A DNA stretch of 46,035 nt from Ruminococcus sp. (GCA_017416065.1 JAFQDM010000006.1:1-46035), one strand, 5' to 3'; counted from the stretch's first letter, positions 1 to 8,648 are shown. Translations and numbers: made by a program. Notes: a model not told the origin generated them from the letters alone.

Positions 1-3000
1 GTAGTTTGCATCTACTACGTCAAAGTATACCTCGTCAAGTACCTGACTCTGGTCATTCGTTCCAAACAGGACTGCCTTGTATTCTCCTGTGTAGAAGATG
101 GGGTCTAACGTTTTATCCTTTGCGTTGTATTTTAACGTCCTGATATCCAGAGGTCTGCCGTCACATCCCTCTACATAATACCAGTATGAGGAGTAGGTGT
201 TTTCATAGTCCGTTGTGTCCGCCTTATATATTCCTACCCATGTTCCGCCGGATGCTGTTACGTAGATGGATTCTCCAAGCTTGAACTCTTCTTTGCTTGT
301 TACTACGTAGGGCTCTGTGGAGGCTGCCTTATCCAAGAGGCTTGTGTCGCCTGCTGTACCGCCTTCGTCCAGCAGAGATGTGTGGTAGATCTTCAAGGTG
401 TTAGTGCTGATTCTGTACTCGAACTCGTACGTTCCGCCAAGAGCTACCAAAGTAGTAGTATTGTCAACCTGAGTAGATCGTGTATTTTCTCTCTGGATTC
501 TGGGAGTGAGTACTATGCCGCTGTCGTCTGTTACATTGTCAATGACAACGGGATTTTCGAACCAGGTTTCAAAATTGTTAAGCTTGAACTCGTAGATACC
601 ACGCTTAAAGGTTAGTGATGCTGTAACTAAGTCATCGTCATCCAACGATTTCTCCATTACAACTCCCTCTTCCCAATTATTAAAGCTACCGCGTACATAG
701 TAATTTCTGTCTATGTCTTCAAAAATTCTCAGGGGAAGCTCTGCTCTTGTAACAACCTCTGTATTAGTTGCAGCCGCAGTAACTATTACTGATGTATGAG
801 TGGGTATTGTGTCTCCTACTGCAACAGGAGTTACATAGCCATCCTCTGTTACGGTAACAATGTCTGTGTCGGAAGAAATAAATGAAAGATCTCTGTTTTT
901 ATCATTCTTGATGTAATCTTCTTTATTGATGCTCTCTGTAAGAGAAAGTGCTACGTCATCCTTGGTAACTGCTACGTCCTGATTATACAGAACACAACAA
1001 GCCTCGGGAATCCAATTACCTGTTTTGAAATCTCTGCCTAAGATGGCAATCTTGTTGGAGTATACTCGAACATAATAGCCTGTTGATGAAGCATCAGTAA
1101 AAGCGGTCAAGCCGGTTCCATCGAAATGCCTTGAAAATCCAACAGTACCTGCACTAACAACAACAGGAAGTGTATCGTCTCCTCCAAAAACCAAGTTCTT
1201 ACTTGACAAATCATAAAGATTATGACCTGAGAAAACATACACGTTATTATATTTTTTTGTAACCTCTGCAATCTCGTCAGTATTGGTAATGGCGCCGTAA
1301 GGTGTTACTACCGTGTCTGCAAGAACATCATGCAGAAGAATGAACACAGGCTTGCCGGCGTTTTCCTGTTTATTGTCAGCAAGCTCATCATCCAGCCACT
1401 CAAGCTGTTCGACTGAAAGCTCCTTATCGCCCGCATCGCATGCAAGGAAGATGAACTTATAGCCGGAAATCATCGTAGAGTAATAGAGCTTGTCTTCAGA
1501 TACACTTCCGCCGTTTGCGTTTACATAATCAATAAACGCATTGTAGCCTGTACCCTCTTCGTCATTGTCTGAATCTCCTAACGAGATATAGACAGGGGGT
1601 ACTGTTTTGCCTGTGGAGGATTCCACAGAAGATTTAATGGAATCAAGAAGCGCAAACTCTGCTCTGGCACCTGAATATGTAGCATCACCTGAAATGAAGA
1701 TACCTGCACTCTTTGTGCTGTTGTTAACTATATCTCTTAGAGCCAAATCATAATTTTCGTTGCAATCGTACTCTATTTCGTTGGAGGTGAGCTGTGCATC
1801 TGCAAGGATCTGAAACTCAGAAACTATGCCCTTGTCAAGATTTGAGTAAGTCTTTGCATCCTCAGGAAGCTCTACAACGTAACCTGTTGTACCCTGTACA
1901 CCGTTAAACTCAACGTATGCAACAAGACCAGTTGCTCCCTCGGGAATAATTGAATAAGGATGCATATCAAAGGTTACGATATTCTTGTCAAGAGGAATCT
2001 TTGCAAAGGATTTGTACCCTGCAAGGGGCAGACCATCTTCTCCTGCCCAGTAAATCACTGCGTATGTATTTTCATTACCAACATAACCGTAGCAGTTCTC
2101 TGTATCGATCTCTAAGGCAACTCTGCCGTTTGCAAAGCCGTCAGAGAGGGTGTCGAGCTCATATGCGCCGTTTATAAATTCACCTGTAACTGCGCCTGAA
2201 ACGGTAACGGTCTGCTTTGTAACTGTGTCAGTATATCCATCATTACCAAGGAGATGTAACGTGTGACTGCCATTGGGATACAAGCTTGAGCTGGTATTAC
2301 TTGCTAATGTCTTGCTCAGATCCTGAAGGACCACTGCTCTTTGGTTAACGTTTTTCAGATGATACCAACCCTCGGAAGGCGTAGTGCCGAGTGTTGCATC
2401 TGATGTATAAATTCCCACTCTCTCATATTCAGAGCTGTAAGTAGGAATAGCCGTGTTGTGTCTGCGGAAGGTAAGCTTGATCTCGTTCTGCTGTGTGTAG
2501 CTACGGAACAGCCAACCTGTGAATCCGCCCACCTGAACCTTGATCCAGCAGTTATTACCATATTCCAGGTAGTTGAATGCTGTGCCTACAGGTAAGCCTG
2601 AAACTATCTTACTGCTGCTGTTGGAAAGTGATCCGCCAAGACCGGTGTTAACACCAATGCTTGTGTACAGATCTGCCGCCTTGGTAAGCACACCGTAAAT
2701 CTTAACGTCTGAACCGGAGGCAGCATTCAGATAAGTCTTTGCCCAACCTACGGTTCCGTTGGCTGCTGAACCGTAGGAAGCTTTTTTGCTAACCTTTATA
2801 CGAGCCCAGTTATAGGTGGAATGTCCGCTTGTTTCAAGCAATTCAAGGATCGCTCCGTTGGCAACCGTACCGGGAGAGTTCACATAGTTACCATTGTTTG
2901 CAGTACCTGACAAACCGGAAGTAGTACTACTTGATGACAAACCTGCAACAACAAGTGTATTAGCTATGTTTACGTCTGACGTGTTGTACGTATCAGCTAC

Positions 3001-6000
3001 AGATATAATATCCTCGCCATAGCCGTAGGAGGTCTTGTCGGTACTCAGAGTACCGTACTGCACCTTGAACGTAAGAGATGCAAGCTTTGTGGAGGTTGGG
3101 TTCTTGTCTGCAAAGAGGTGAATGTCGTACTCACCTGCTTCAAGCTCCATATTTGTGTTTACTACCGAACGGTAGATTACGTCGGTATTGACCTCTGAAT
3201 ATCTTGTTGAATAACCTGAACCAACAAGAATTACATACTCGGGAGCTGTGGTCTGGGTATTAGCACCCTTTTGGTAAACGCCAACCCATGCATTAGCATT
3301 ACTTGCAGCCTTAGCCTTCATAACGATAGGCTCACCATAGTTATAGACGGTTCTGTTGGTTTCCAGATATGTGTTAGCATTTACCGAAATAACGTTAGCG
3401 TGAGTAATATTTACCGCAACGGGACCTGCGGCAACCGTGTAAGCATCATCCGCAAACAGGAAGATGTTGTATTTTGCCTGTGTGAGATAAGGCTTAACGC
3501 CGCTGTCTGAATGATATTCGCCCGTTCTGATATCTACGACCTGTCCCTCGTGACCTTCAAGGTCAAAGGTATAAACAGGCTTATCAGAGCTGGTAGGAGC
3601 TGTAACGCTGCCGGGATACAGAGCAAGTCTTGTACCGTAGTCTGCTGTTACAAGAATGGGGCTTTCTATCTGATAAGAGGGTTTTGCCAGCTTGATATAC
3701 GGCTGTGTGGAATCAGCCTCTTCAAACAATGTGTCGTCACCGCTGACTCCGCCCATTGAATCTATATACACAAAGTCATCAACGTATGAATCTGAGCATA
3801 CTGTACAAGTGTAGGTTGTATATCCTCTCTCTGTGTCTGTGGGAGGAGTTACAACCGAGGTGTAGCTATGCTCAGGTTTTGAAGCAGAGTTTGTATATCC
3901 TACCTCTGAATCATCAGCACAGGATAAGTCGCCGTAATATACTCTGTCATCGTGGAGCAAAGGATAAGAATCTTCTCCAAGAGTCTGACCCCAGATGTTT
4001 TCTGTCTGTGTACCCTGGAGGAGATATGCCACCTCACCGCTTGCAAACTCTGCTGCAGTTTTTGCCTCTGCGGAGCCTGTAACGTCGCTACCATCAATAC
4101 CGCGTTCTTTGACAGTATCAAGATAATAGCAGTTTGTTATTGTACCCAGATTATTTGAACCGACTACAATTCCTGCGTAATCGGTACTACCACTTACGGT
4201 ACCCGTTGAATAACAGTTACTGATAACAGAATCGCCTGTGATATATCCTGCTATTCCACCGCAATATCCGCTTACACTGGATACATCGCCTGTATTGTAG
4301 CAATTCAGGATCTTTCCGCCGTTAATGATACCTGAACTGGTGTGGCAATCACCTGCAATACCGCCTACATACTGAGCACCGCTTACCGTACTGCTGTTAA
4401 AGCACTCGGAAATAAGCGCTGTATTAGAACTGTATCCGGATATTCCTCCTACGAAATTACCTATAGCTGTAATCTCCGAATCAGTTACGCTACAGCCTTT
4501 TATGGTTCCGTAGTTGTGAGCCACAATAAATCCGATATGTGAATTAGCTGAAATATATGAATTAGTAATATTTACATTGGTAATTAAAGCTTCTGCATCA
4601 GCATAACCCACCAAACCAATGTCGTCATTTGATGAATTATGATATAAGCCTGAAATAGACTTTGAATTACCGTCAAGATGTCCGGCAAAACGGAAATCCT
4701 CACTGCCTATGGGAGTCCATGCTCTTGCACCGGTAGATGATGATGTAATCTCCCCCTGGTTAATGACAATGTTTTTAGTAAGCTTTCCGTTTATTGAAAC
4801 ATTGCCGGCGTTTACCTGCTCTGCAAACCAATAAAGCTTACCTGCATTGTCTATCTCGTAATATCCGTCTGAATCTGTATCCTTTGCGGGCTCGTAGCCA
4901 TCGCAGATGGTACAGAAGCCGTTTACGTAGTTATGATCTGTGATCTCGGAAACGTTTGCATAAAGCTCAACCGTCTCGTTTGCACAGTTAGTTGTGACAA
5001 GATATACCTTATCATCAAAGAGTAAAGGATATTTATCTTCCCCTACTGTCTGACCCCAGACCTCGTCTGCCTGTGTACCCTGGAGAAGATATGCAACTTT
5101 ACCGCTTGCAAACTCTTCTGCAGTTTTTGCCTCTGCGGAGCCTGTAACGTTACCTCCGTCAATACCGCCTGCATGAGCAGTGTTCAGGAAATAGCAATTT
5201 TTAACCGTGCCCTCGTTGTTTCTGCCAACTACACCACCATCGTAAGTGGTACCTCCGCTGACCTTACCTGTGGTATAGCAATTAGTTACAGTAGAGCCTG
5301 AGCTTGTATTATATCCTGCAATTCCACCGCAATATCCGCTTGTGCTGGAGATATCTCCTGTATTATAGCAATTAAGAATATCTGCACCGCCGTGATTGTC
5401 TCCTGCAATACCACCTACATACTGAGCGCCACTGACAGTGCTTTCGTTGTAACACTCGGTAATGCGTCCGGTTGTTGAGCTATATCCTGCGATACCGCCT
5501 ACAAAATCACCTGAACCAACACATTCGGAATCTGTTACGGAACAACCTGAAATTGTACCATAGTTATCGCCTGCAATAATAGCACAATGACCCTTGCCTG
5601 AAATATACGAATTGGTAACATGAACGTTTGAAATTATACCGCCATTTTCCAGATTACCAACTAAAGCGGCGTTGTCGATTGCTGCTTTATGATATAAGCC
5701 TGAAATAGATTTGGAATTACCGTCAAAGTGACCTGCAAACGGTTCGTTGTCATTACCAATGGGAGTCCACGCTCTTGCATTTGTGGTTGATGATGTAATG
5801 TCACCCTGGTTAATAACAATATCTTTGGTGAGCTTTAATTTAATTGCAGTATTGCCGCCGTTGACCTGCTGTGCAAACCAATAGAGCTTACCTGCATTGT
5901 CTATCTCGTAATACCCGTCTGAATCTGAATCAACTGCAGGCTCGTATGCATCACAAACAGAGCAGAAGCCGTTCACATAGTTATGGTCAGGATCCTCGGG

Positions 6001-7569
6001 GCTGTTTGAATAAACCTGAACAGAGCTACCGCCGCAACCTGCATTTACCAGGTAGACCTTGGCATCACTAAGCTGAGGAGTCGGATCCTCTCCGATGTTC
6101 TGACCCCAGATCTGCTCTGTCTGAGTTCCCTGAAGAGTGTATGCTATCTCACCGCTTGCAAACTGCTCGGCAGTCTTTGCCTCTGCTTTGCCTGATGTGT
6201 CATTGCCGTTAATACCGCCTGATGCTGATGTGCTTAAATAATAACATCCTGTGCAAGTAGCAGGGCTGTATCCCGTTATACCGCCTACATAAGAATTGCC
6301 TGTTACAGTACCGGAATTATAGCAGTTCCTTAAGATACTGCTGCTGTTATTACTGCCCGAAATACCGCCTGAGTAGTTAGCAGTGCTGGTAACTGAGCCG
6401 ATATTATATGAGCTGACAATAGTTGACGAGGAAGTGTTTGAACCTGTAATACCACCGCAATAGTTAGCTGTTGCGCTGACACTACCTGTATTACTACTTG
6501 TCAGAATATCAGCATTTGAACCGTAATTATATCCTGCAACACCGCCCACATAGCCTTTACCGGAAACATTGCCTGAGTTTGAACAATCGGTAATGGTACG
6601 AGTATTGTATCCGACTATACCGCCCGTATAGCTGCTTGTACCGGTAACGGAACCTGAATTGATACAGTTCAGAACCTGTCCTGTGTTGTAACCGACTACA
6701 CCGCCTGTTTGGGACTTTCCCTCAACACTGCCAAGGTTTATACAATTGACAACCTGGCCTTTTGTATTATCTACAGTACCTGCAATACCACCGTGTCCGG
6801 TTTGAGCATCTGCAATAACATTACCATAATTGTGGCAATCAGTGATGATTGTTGCGCCGGTAGCATAACCAACAATACCGCCTGCGTGTAACTGACCGTA
6901 AACCGTGCTGGTATTGGTACAGCCAGTGACCTCTGTGCCGTTACCATAACCAACAACACCACCGGTATACTTAGCAGTTTCATCCAGTCTACCCATAAGG
7001 ATATTGTCTATACTATGGCAATTGATAACTGCTCCGTAAGAGTAACCAACAATTGCACCAACTGAGTCGTCTGCATGAATGTAAGAGTTCTTAACGGTTA
7101 CATTCTGAATAACAGCAGCTGAAGTAACTCTTGCAAACAAGCCCTTATAGCTTGAAGATGTGCCGACGTGGTAAAGTCCGGAAATAGAATATCCGTTACC
7201 ATCAAACGTTGTTGCATATTGTGTAGAACCTCCACCGATAGGGTCCCACGATCTGTATGATCCATTTTCGTCTGTAATTCTGCCTTCATTAACAACGATA
7301 TCAGCAGTAAGCTCACCTTTGATAGTTGTCTTACCGCCATCTACGAGCTCTGCAAAGGCGTACAGATCGTCTGCCGTGCCGATATCATAAAATCCGTCTC
7401 CGTCGTTGTCTGAAATAGTTACAGATGCTCCGGTATCAATGGTGACAGTCAATGGATTGACACCAACACTCGAAAGATCTGCAACCGCCGCAGGGATACC
7501 TATAGTGAACATAGATAAAAGTATTATCAAAGCTAACACAAAAGATAATAACTTTTTAAACATATTCAT
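1..7569 (-). CDS. Giant secreted GLUG-repeat surface protein with metallophosphoesterase-like domain (C-terminus outside window)
   Basis: One open frame of 2,523 codons runs from ATG 7569 to the left edge with no stop; AGGAGG lies 7 nt before the ATG. Residues 1-30 are a signal peptide (MNMFKKLLSF then a hydrophobic run ending PAAVA). Residues about 40-1240 form three modules, each with a start like 'DGYYEIDNAGKLYWFA', many GLUG motifs (YVGGIAGY, YCGGIAGYN) and an end like 'LQGTQTE.IWGQ'; 'HNYVNGFC..CD' links follow. Residues about 1260-1540 are Ig-like modules and about 1540-1690 two SH3-like domains (GWAKTYL, TGWLF). Residues about 1915-2200 resemble calcineurin-like phosphoesterases (ADAQL, ISGDA, LSVEQLEWL, LLHD, SGHNL, then YYVRVYSNKIAILGRDF), but the GNHD and GHxH motifs read GDSD and GHNL. 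Further Ig-like modules follow. The role is inferred as an extracellular adhesin or wall-associated protein; the anchor would lie beyond the window. Confidence 0.88.
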   Translation of the reverse strand, partial: MNMFKKLLSFVLALIILLSMFTIGIPAAVADLSSVGVNPLTVTIDTGASVTISDNDGDGFYDIGTADDLYAFAELVDGGKTTIKGELTADIVVNEGRITDENGSYRSWDPIGGGSTQYATTFDGNGYSISGLYHVGTSSSYKGLFARVTSAAVIQNVTVKNSYIHADDSVGAIVGYSYGAVINCHSIDNILMGRLDETAKYTGGVVGYGNGTEVTGCTNTSTVYGQLHAGGIVGYATGATIITDCHNYGNVIADAQTGHGGIAGTVDNTKGQVVNCINLGSVEGKSQTGGVVGYNTGQVLNCINSGSVTGTSSYTGGIVGYNTRTITDCSNSGNVSGKGYVGGVAGYNYGSNADILTSSNTGSVSATANYCGGITGSNTSSSTIVSSYNIGSVTSTANYSGGISGSNNSSSILRNCYNSGTVTGNSYVGGITGYSPATCTGCYYLSTSASGGINGNDTSGKAEAKTAEQFASGEIAYTLQGTQTEQIWGQNIGEDPTPQLSDAKVYLVNAGCGGSSVQVYSNSPEDPDHNYVNGFCSVCDAYEPAVDSDSDGYYEIDNAGKLYWFAQQVNGGNTAIKLKLTKDIVINQGDITSSTTNARAWTPIGNDNEPFAGHFDGNSKSISGLYHKAAIDNAALVGNLENGGIISNVHVTNSYISGKGHCAIIAGDNYGTISGCSVTDSECVGSGDFVGGIAGYSSTTGRITECYNESTVSGAQYVGGIAGDNHGGADILNCYNTGDISSTSGYCGGIAGYNTSSGSTVTNCYTTGKVSGGTTYDGGVVGRNNEGTVKNCYFLNTAHAGGIDGGNVTGSAEAKTAEEFASGKVAYLLQGTQADEVWGQTVGEDKYPLLFDDKVYLVTTNCANETVELYANVSEITDHNYVNGFCTICDGYEPAKDTDSDGYYEIDNAGKLYWFAEQVNAGNVSINGKLTKNIVINQGEITSSSTGARAWTPIGSEDFRFAGHLDGNSKSISGLYHNSSNDDIGLVGYADAEALITNVNITNSYISANSHIGFIVAHNYGTIKGCSVTDSEITAIGNFVGGISGYSSNTALISECFNSSTVSGAQYVGGIAGDCHTSSGIINGGKILNCYNTGDVSSVSGYCGGIAGYITGDSVISNCYSTGTVSGSTDYAGIVVGSNNLGTITNCYYLDTVKERGIDGSDVTGSAEAKTAAEFASGEVAYLLQGTQTENIWGQTLGEDSYPLLHDDRVYYGDLSCADDSEVGYTNSASKPEHSYTSVVTPPTDTERGYTTYTCTVCSDSYVDDFVYIDSMGGVSGDDTLFEEADSTQPYIKLAKPSYQIESPILVTADYGTRLALYPGSVTAPTSSDKPVYTFDLEGHEGQVVDIRTGEYHSDSGVKPYLTQAKYNIFLFADDAYTVAAGPVAVNITHANVISVNANTYLETNRTVYNYGEPIVMKAKAASNANAWVGVYQKGANTQTTAPEYVILVGSGYSTRYSEVNTDVIYRSVVNTNMELEAGEYDIHLFADKNPTSTKLASLTFKVQYGTLSTDKTSYGYGEDIISVADTYNTSDVNIANTLVVAGLSSSSTTSGLSGTANNGNYVNSPGTVANGAILELLETSGHSTYNWARIKVSKKASYGSAANGTVGWAKTYLNAASGSDVKIYGVLTKAADLYTSIGVNTGLGGSLSNSSSKIVSGLPVGTAFNYLEYGNNCWIKVQVGGFTGWLFRSYTQQNEIKLTFRRHNTAIPTYSSEYERVGIYTSDATLGTTPSEGWYHLKNVNQRAVVLQDLSKTLASNTSSSLYPNGSHTLHLLGNDGYTDTVTKQTVTVSGAVTGEFINGAYELDTLSDGFANGRVALEIDTENCYGYVGNENTYAVIYWAGEDGLPLAGYKSFAKIPLDKNIVTFDMHPYSIIPEGATGLVAYVEFNGVQGTTGYVVELPEDAKTYSNLDKGIVSEFQILADAQLTSNEIEYDCNENYDLALRDIVNNSTKSAGIFISGDATYSGARAEFALLDSIKSSVESSTGKTVPPVYISLGDSDNDEEGTGYNAFIDYVNANGGSVSEDKLYYSTMISGYKFIFLACDAGDKELSVEQLEWLDDELADNKQENAGKPVFILLHDVLADTVVTPYGAITNTDEIAEVTKKYNNVYVFSGHNLYDLSSKNLVFGGDDTLPVVVSAGTVGFSRHFDGTGLTAFTDASSTGYYVRVYSNKIAILGRDFKTGNWIPEACCVLYNQDVAVTKDDVALSLTESINKEDYIKNDKNRDLSFISSDTDIVTVTEDGYVTPVAVGDTIPTHTSVIVTAAATNTEVVTRAELPLRIFEDIDRNYYVRGSFNNWEEGVVMEKSLDDDDLVTASLTFKRGIYEFKLNNFETWFENPVVIDNVTDDSGIVLTPRIQRENTRSTQVDNTTTLVALGGTYEFEYRISTNTLKIYHTSLLDEGGTAGDTSLLDKAASTEPYVVTSKEEFKLGESIYVTASGGTWVGIYKADTTDYENTYSSYWYYVEGCDGRPLDIRTLKYNAKDKTLDPIFYTGEYKAVLFGTNDQSQVLDEVYFDVVDANY
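3830..7500 (-). repeat. Three tandem GLUG modules of roughly 1.0-1.5 kb within the giant surface gene
   Basis: The coding sequence repeats itself: the stretches near 4834-4890 and 5873-5935 are almost identical, as are those near 3990-4080, 5050-5140 and 6100-6190 (encoding LQGTQ and EAKTAEEFASG-type text). The spacing between the first and second copies is about 1.04 kb. The third copy (6000-7500) is longer, with more GLUG units, and more diverged. Such arrays expand and contract by recombination, and an assembly may have collapsed copies. Confidence 0.8.
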
Positions 7570-7570
7570 T

Positions 7571-7735
7571 CGATTACCTCCTAAAAAAGATTTCGAGTTT
7601 AAGAAGAGATTCAAGCCTTGGCCCGAACAGCGTCTGACCCCGCCGATGCTATGTATTATAAACCACCGGATATGCAGTGGCTGATAATACACAGCATAGT
7701 GCCAAAAGGGCATAGCAATCCCATCCTATTTTACT
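7571..7735 (-). promoter_or_regulatory. Structured 5' leader of the giant surface gene
   Basis: Between the promoter and the ribosome binding site lies a long imperfect hairpin (arms 7646-7666 and 7677-7697: 21 bp with one true mismatch and two G-U pairs, 10-nt loop). A smaller TGCC/GGCA hairpin lies just upstream (7701-7711), and a GC-rich segment (7616-7645) follows downstream. There is no T-run, so this is not a simple terminator. I do not recognise a known riboswitch. It could be a regulatory or mRNA-stabilising element. Confidence 0.5.
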
Positions 7736-7740
7736 TATTT

Positions 7741-7770
7741 ATTATATATCTATATATAGGCAAAAAGCAA
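7741..7770 (-). promoter_or_regulatory. Promoter of the giant surface gene
   Basis: On the minus strand, TTGCTT (7770-7765) and TATAAT (7746-7741) are separated by 18 bp. The predicted transcript carries a leader of about 165 nt. Confidence 0.55.
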
Positions 7771-7827
7771 CAAATATTGTGCCAAAAATTACAAAACTGT
7801 TAAATTGTATCAAAACGGTTTCAAAGT

Positions 7828-7844
7828 TTAGTCAAATTGACTAA
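7828..7844. promoter_or_regulatory. 17-bp palindrome, candidate operator
   Basis: TTAGTCAA, one central base, TTGACTAA: a perfect 8-1-8 inverted repeat about 60 bp upstream of the -35 box of the surface gene. Its position fits an activator or repressor site, but no regulator is known. Confidence 0.4.
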
Positions 7845-8012
7845 CAGATTTATTTGACAAAAATTTTTAGGGTATTATTACACAAATTTCCGGCAAGTTA
7901 ATTGTTGATATCAACGAAATTATCAATGCATTAATTCAATCAATTTTATGTATTTATGGATAACAATTGGATAACTTAATTCCCTATTTTATGCTGAAAT
8001 AAGATGTAAATA
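7845..8012. other. AT-rich intergenic stretch without a recognised gene
   Basis: No credible ORF. The only notable text is a plus-strand TTGACA (7854-7859) with a TATTAC 16 bp downstream, which would drive transcription antisense to the tRNA genes. This may be chance in AT-rich DNA. Confidence 0.35.
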
Positions 8013-8042
8013 ATAAAAAACGGCAAGCCTTAGCCTGCCGTC
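8013..8042 (-). terminator. Intrinsic terminator after tRNA-Pro
   Basis: On the minus strand, ACGGCAGGC, a 4-nt loop and GCTTGCCGT are followed by TTTTTT, starting immediately after the encoded CCA of the tRNA. Confidence 0.85.
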
Positions 8043-8043
8043 T

Positions 8044-8120
8044 TGGTCGAGGTGACGGGATTCGAACCCACGACTTCTTCGTCCCGAACGAAGCGCGCTA
8101 CCAAACTGCGCTACACCTCG
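8044..8120 (-). tRNA. tRNA-Pro (anticodon CGG)
   Basis: The 77-nt cloverleaf includes an encoded CCA. The acceptor stem is CGAGGTG/CACCTCG with discriminator A. The D-arm is GCGC...GCGC. The anticodon stem CTTCG/CGAAG encloses loop TTCGGGA, giving anticodon CGG. The T-arm contains TTCGAAT. A terminator follows directly. The 5' flank consists of truncated copies of this same gene. Confidence 0.95.
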
Positions 8121-8365
8121 ATATTTACTTATATTTTTTAATAACACATCTTGACGAAGAATCCTCTTCGTCCCGAAGGTCGCGCGCTACCAAACTGCGC
8201 TACACCTCGATATTTACTTATATTTTTTAATAACACATCTTGACGAAGAATCCTCTTCGTCCCGAAGGTCGCGCGCTACTAAACTGCGCTACACCTCGAT
8301 ATTTACTTATATTTTTAATTACATATCCTGACGAAGAATCCTCTTCGTCCCGAAGGTCGCGCGCT
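8121..8365 (-). repeat. Tandem array of truncated, remodelled tRNA-Pro 5' halves
   Basis: Two 89-bp units (8121-8209 and 8210-8298) differ by a single base, and a third (8299-8365) is partial. Read on the minus strand, each begins like the adjacent tRNA-Pro (CGAGGTGTAGCGCAGTTTGG, then TAGCGCGC), keeps TTCGGGACGAAGA (the anticodon CGG region), and lacks the T-arm and 3' acceptor strand. The 5' anticodon-stem bases are changed so they cannot pair. Instead GACGAAGA pairs perfectly with TCTTCGTC across a GGAT loop. An AT-rich spacer (GTGTTATTAAAAAATATAAG) joins the units. They precede the intact tRNA-Pro in the direction of transcription. No full tRNA can fold from any unit. Confidence 0.85.
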
Positions 8366-8490
8366 TCCTGTTGCAACCGGGACTCTGTCTGCGTGAGCAA
8401 CGCTCACTTGCCAATCGTCAGGTTGCTGCCACTCCTTTTTCCTCGCTTCATCCGCCCCCGGCGGCGCTCGGAAACGTCCCCAAACTGCGC
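8366..8490. other. GC-rich insert splitting the third tRNA-Pro-like unit
   Basis: At the point where units A and B continue with ACCAAACTGCGC (plus strand), unit C has about 114 nt of much more GC-rich sequence (8366-8479). After this, CCAAACTGCGC resumes (8480-8490) but the acceptor strand is missing. The insert contains a GTGAGC-AAC-GCTCAC hairpin and a CCGCC...GGCGG inverted pair. It has no convincing ORF. It may be a small palindromic mobile repeat. Confidence 0.55.
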
Positions 8491-8523
8491 AATATATTTC
8501 AATTAAATGGTAATTACCTCGGT

Positions 8524-8554
8524 AAAAAGACGACCCCGAATTTCTTCGGGGTCG
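8524..8554 (-). terminator. Intrinsic terminator after tRNA-Gln
   Basis: On the minus strand, CGACCCCGAA, a 4-nt loop and TTCGGGGTCG are followed by TCTTTTT, 4 nt after the encoded CCA. Confidence 0.88.
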
Positions 8555-8558
8555 GACT

Positions 8559-8632
8559 TGGCTGCGGAACTAGGATTCGAACCCAGACAAACAGAGTCAG
8601 AGTCTGCTGTGCTACCCTTACACAATTCCGCA
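8559..8632 (-). tRNA. tRNA-Gln (anticodon CTG)
   Basis: The 74-nt cloverleaf includes an encoded CCA. The acceptor stem is TGCGGAA/TTCCGCA with discriminator G. The anticodon stem GCAGA/TCTGT has loop CTCTGAC, giving anticodon CTG. The T-loop is TTCGAAT. It has its own promoter upstream and a strong terminator downstream, so it is probably a single-gene unit. Confidence 0.93.
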
Positions 8633-8648
8633 ACGAACAGCATTAACT

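Noticed and set aside
3830-7500. GLUG-rich region as a set of separate small genes
   Set aside because: The minus frame is open without a stop from 7569 to position 1; the small ORFs here lie in other frames.
7571-7735. c-di-GMP riboswitch in the leader of the giant surface gene
   Set aside because: I could not find the conserved c-di-GMP-I or c-di-GMP-II core sequences; the element is left as an unassigned structured leader.
8121-8298. CRISPR-like interpretation of the repeats next to tRNA-Pro
   Set aside because: The repeats are about 89 bp, directly abutting, without variable spacers, and are derived from the adjacent tRNA gene; no cas genes are present.
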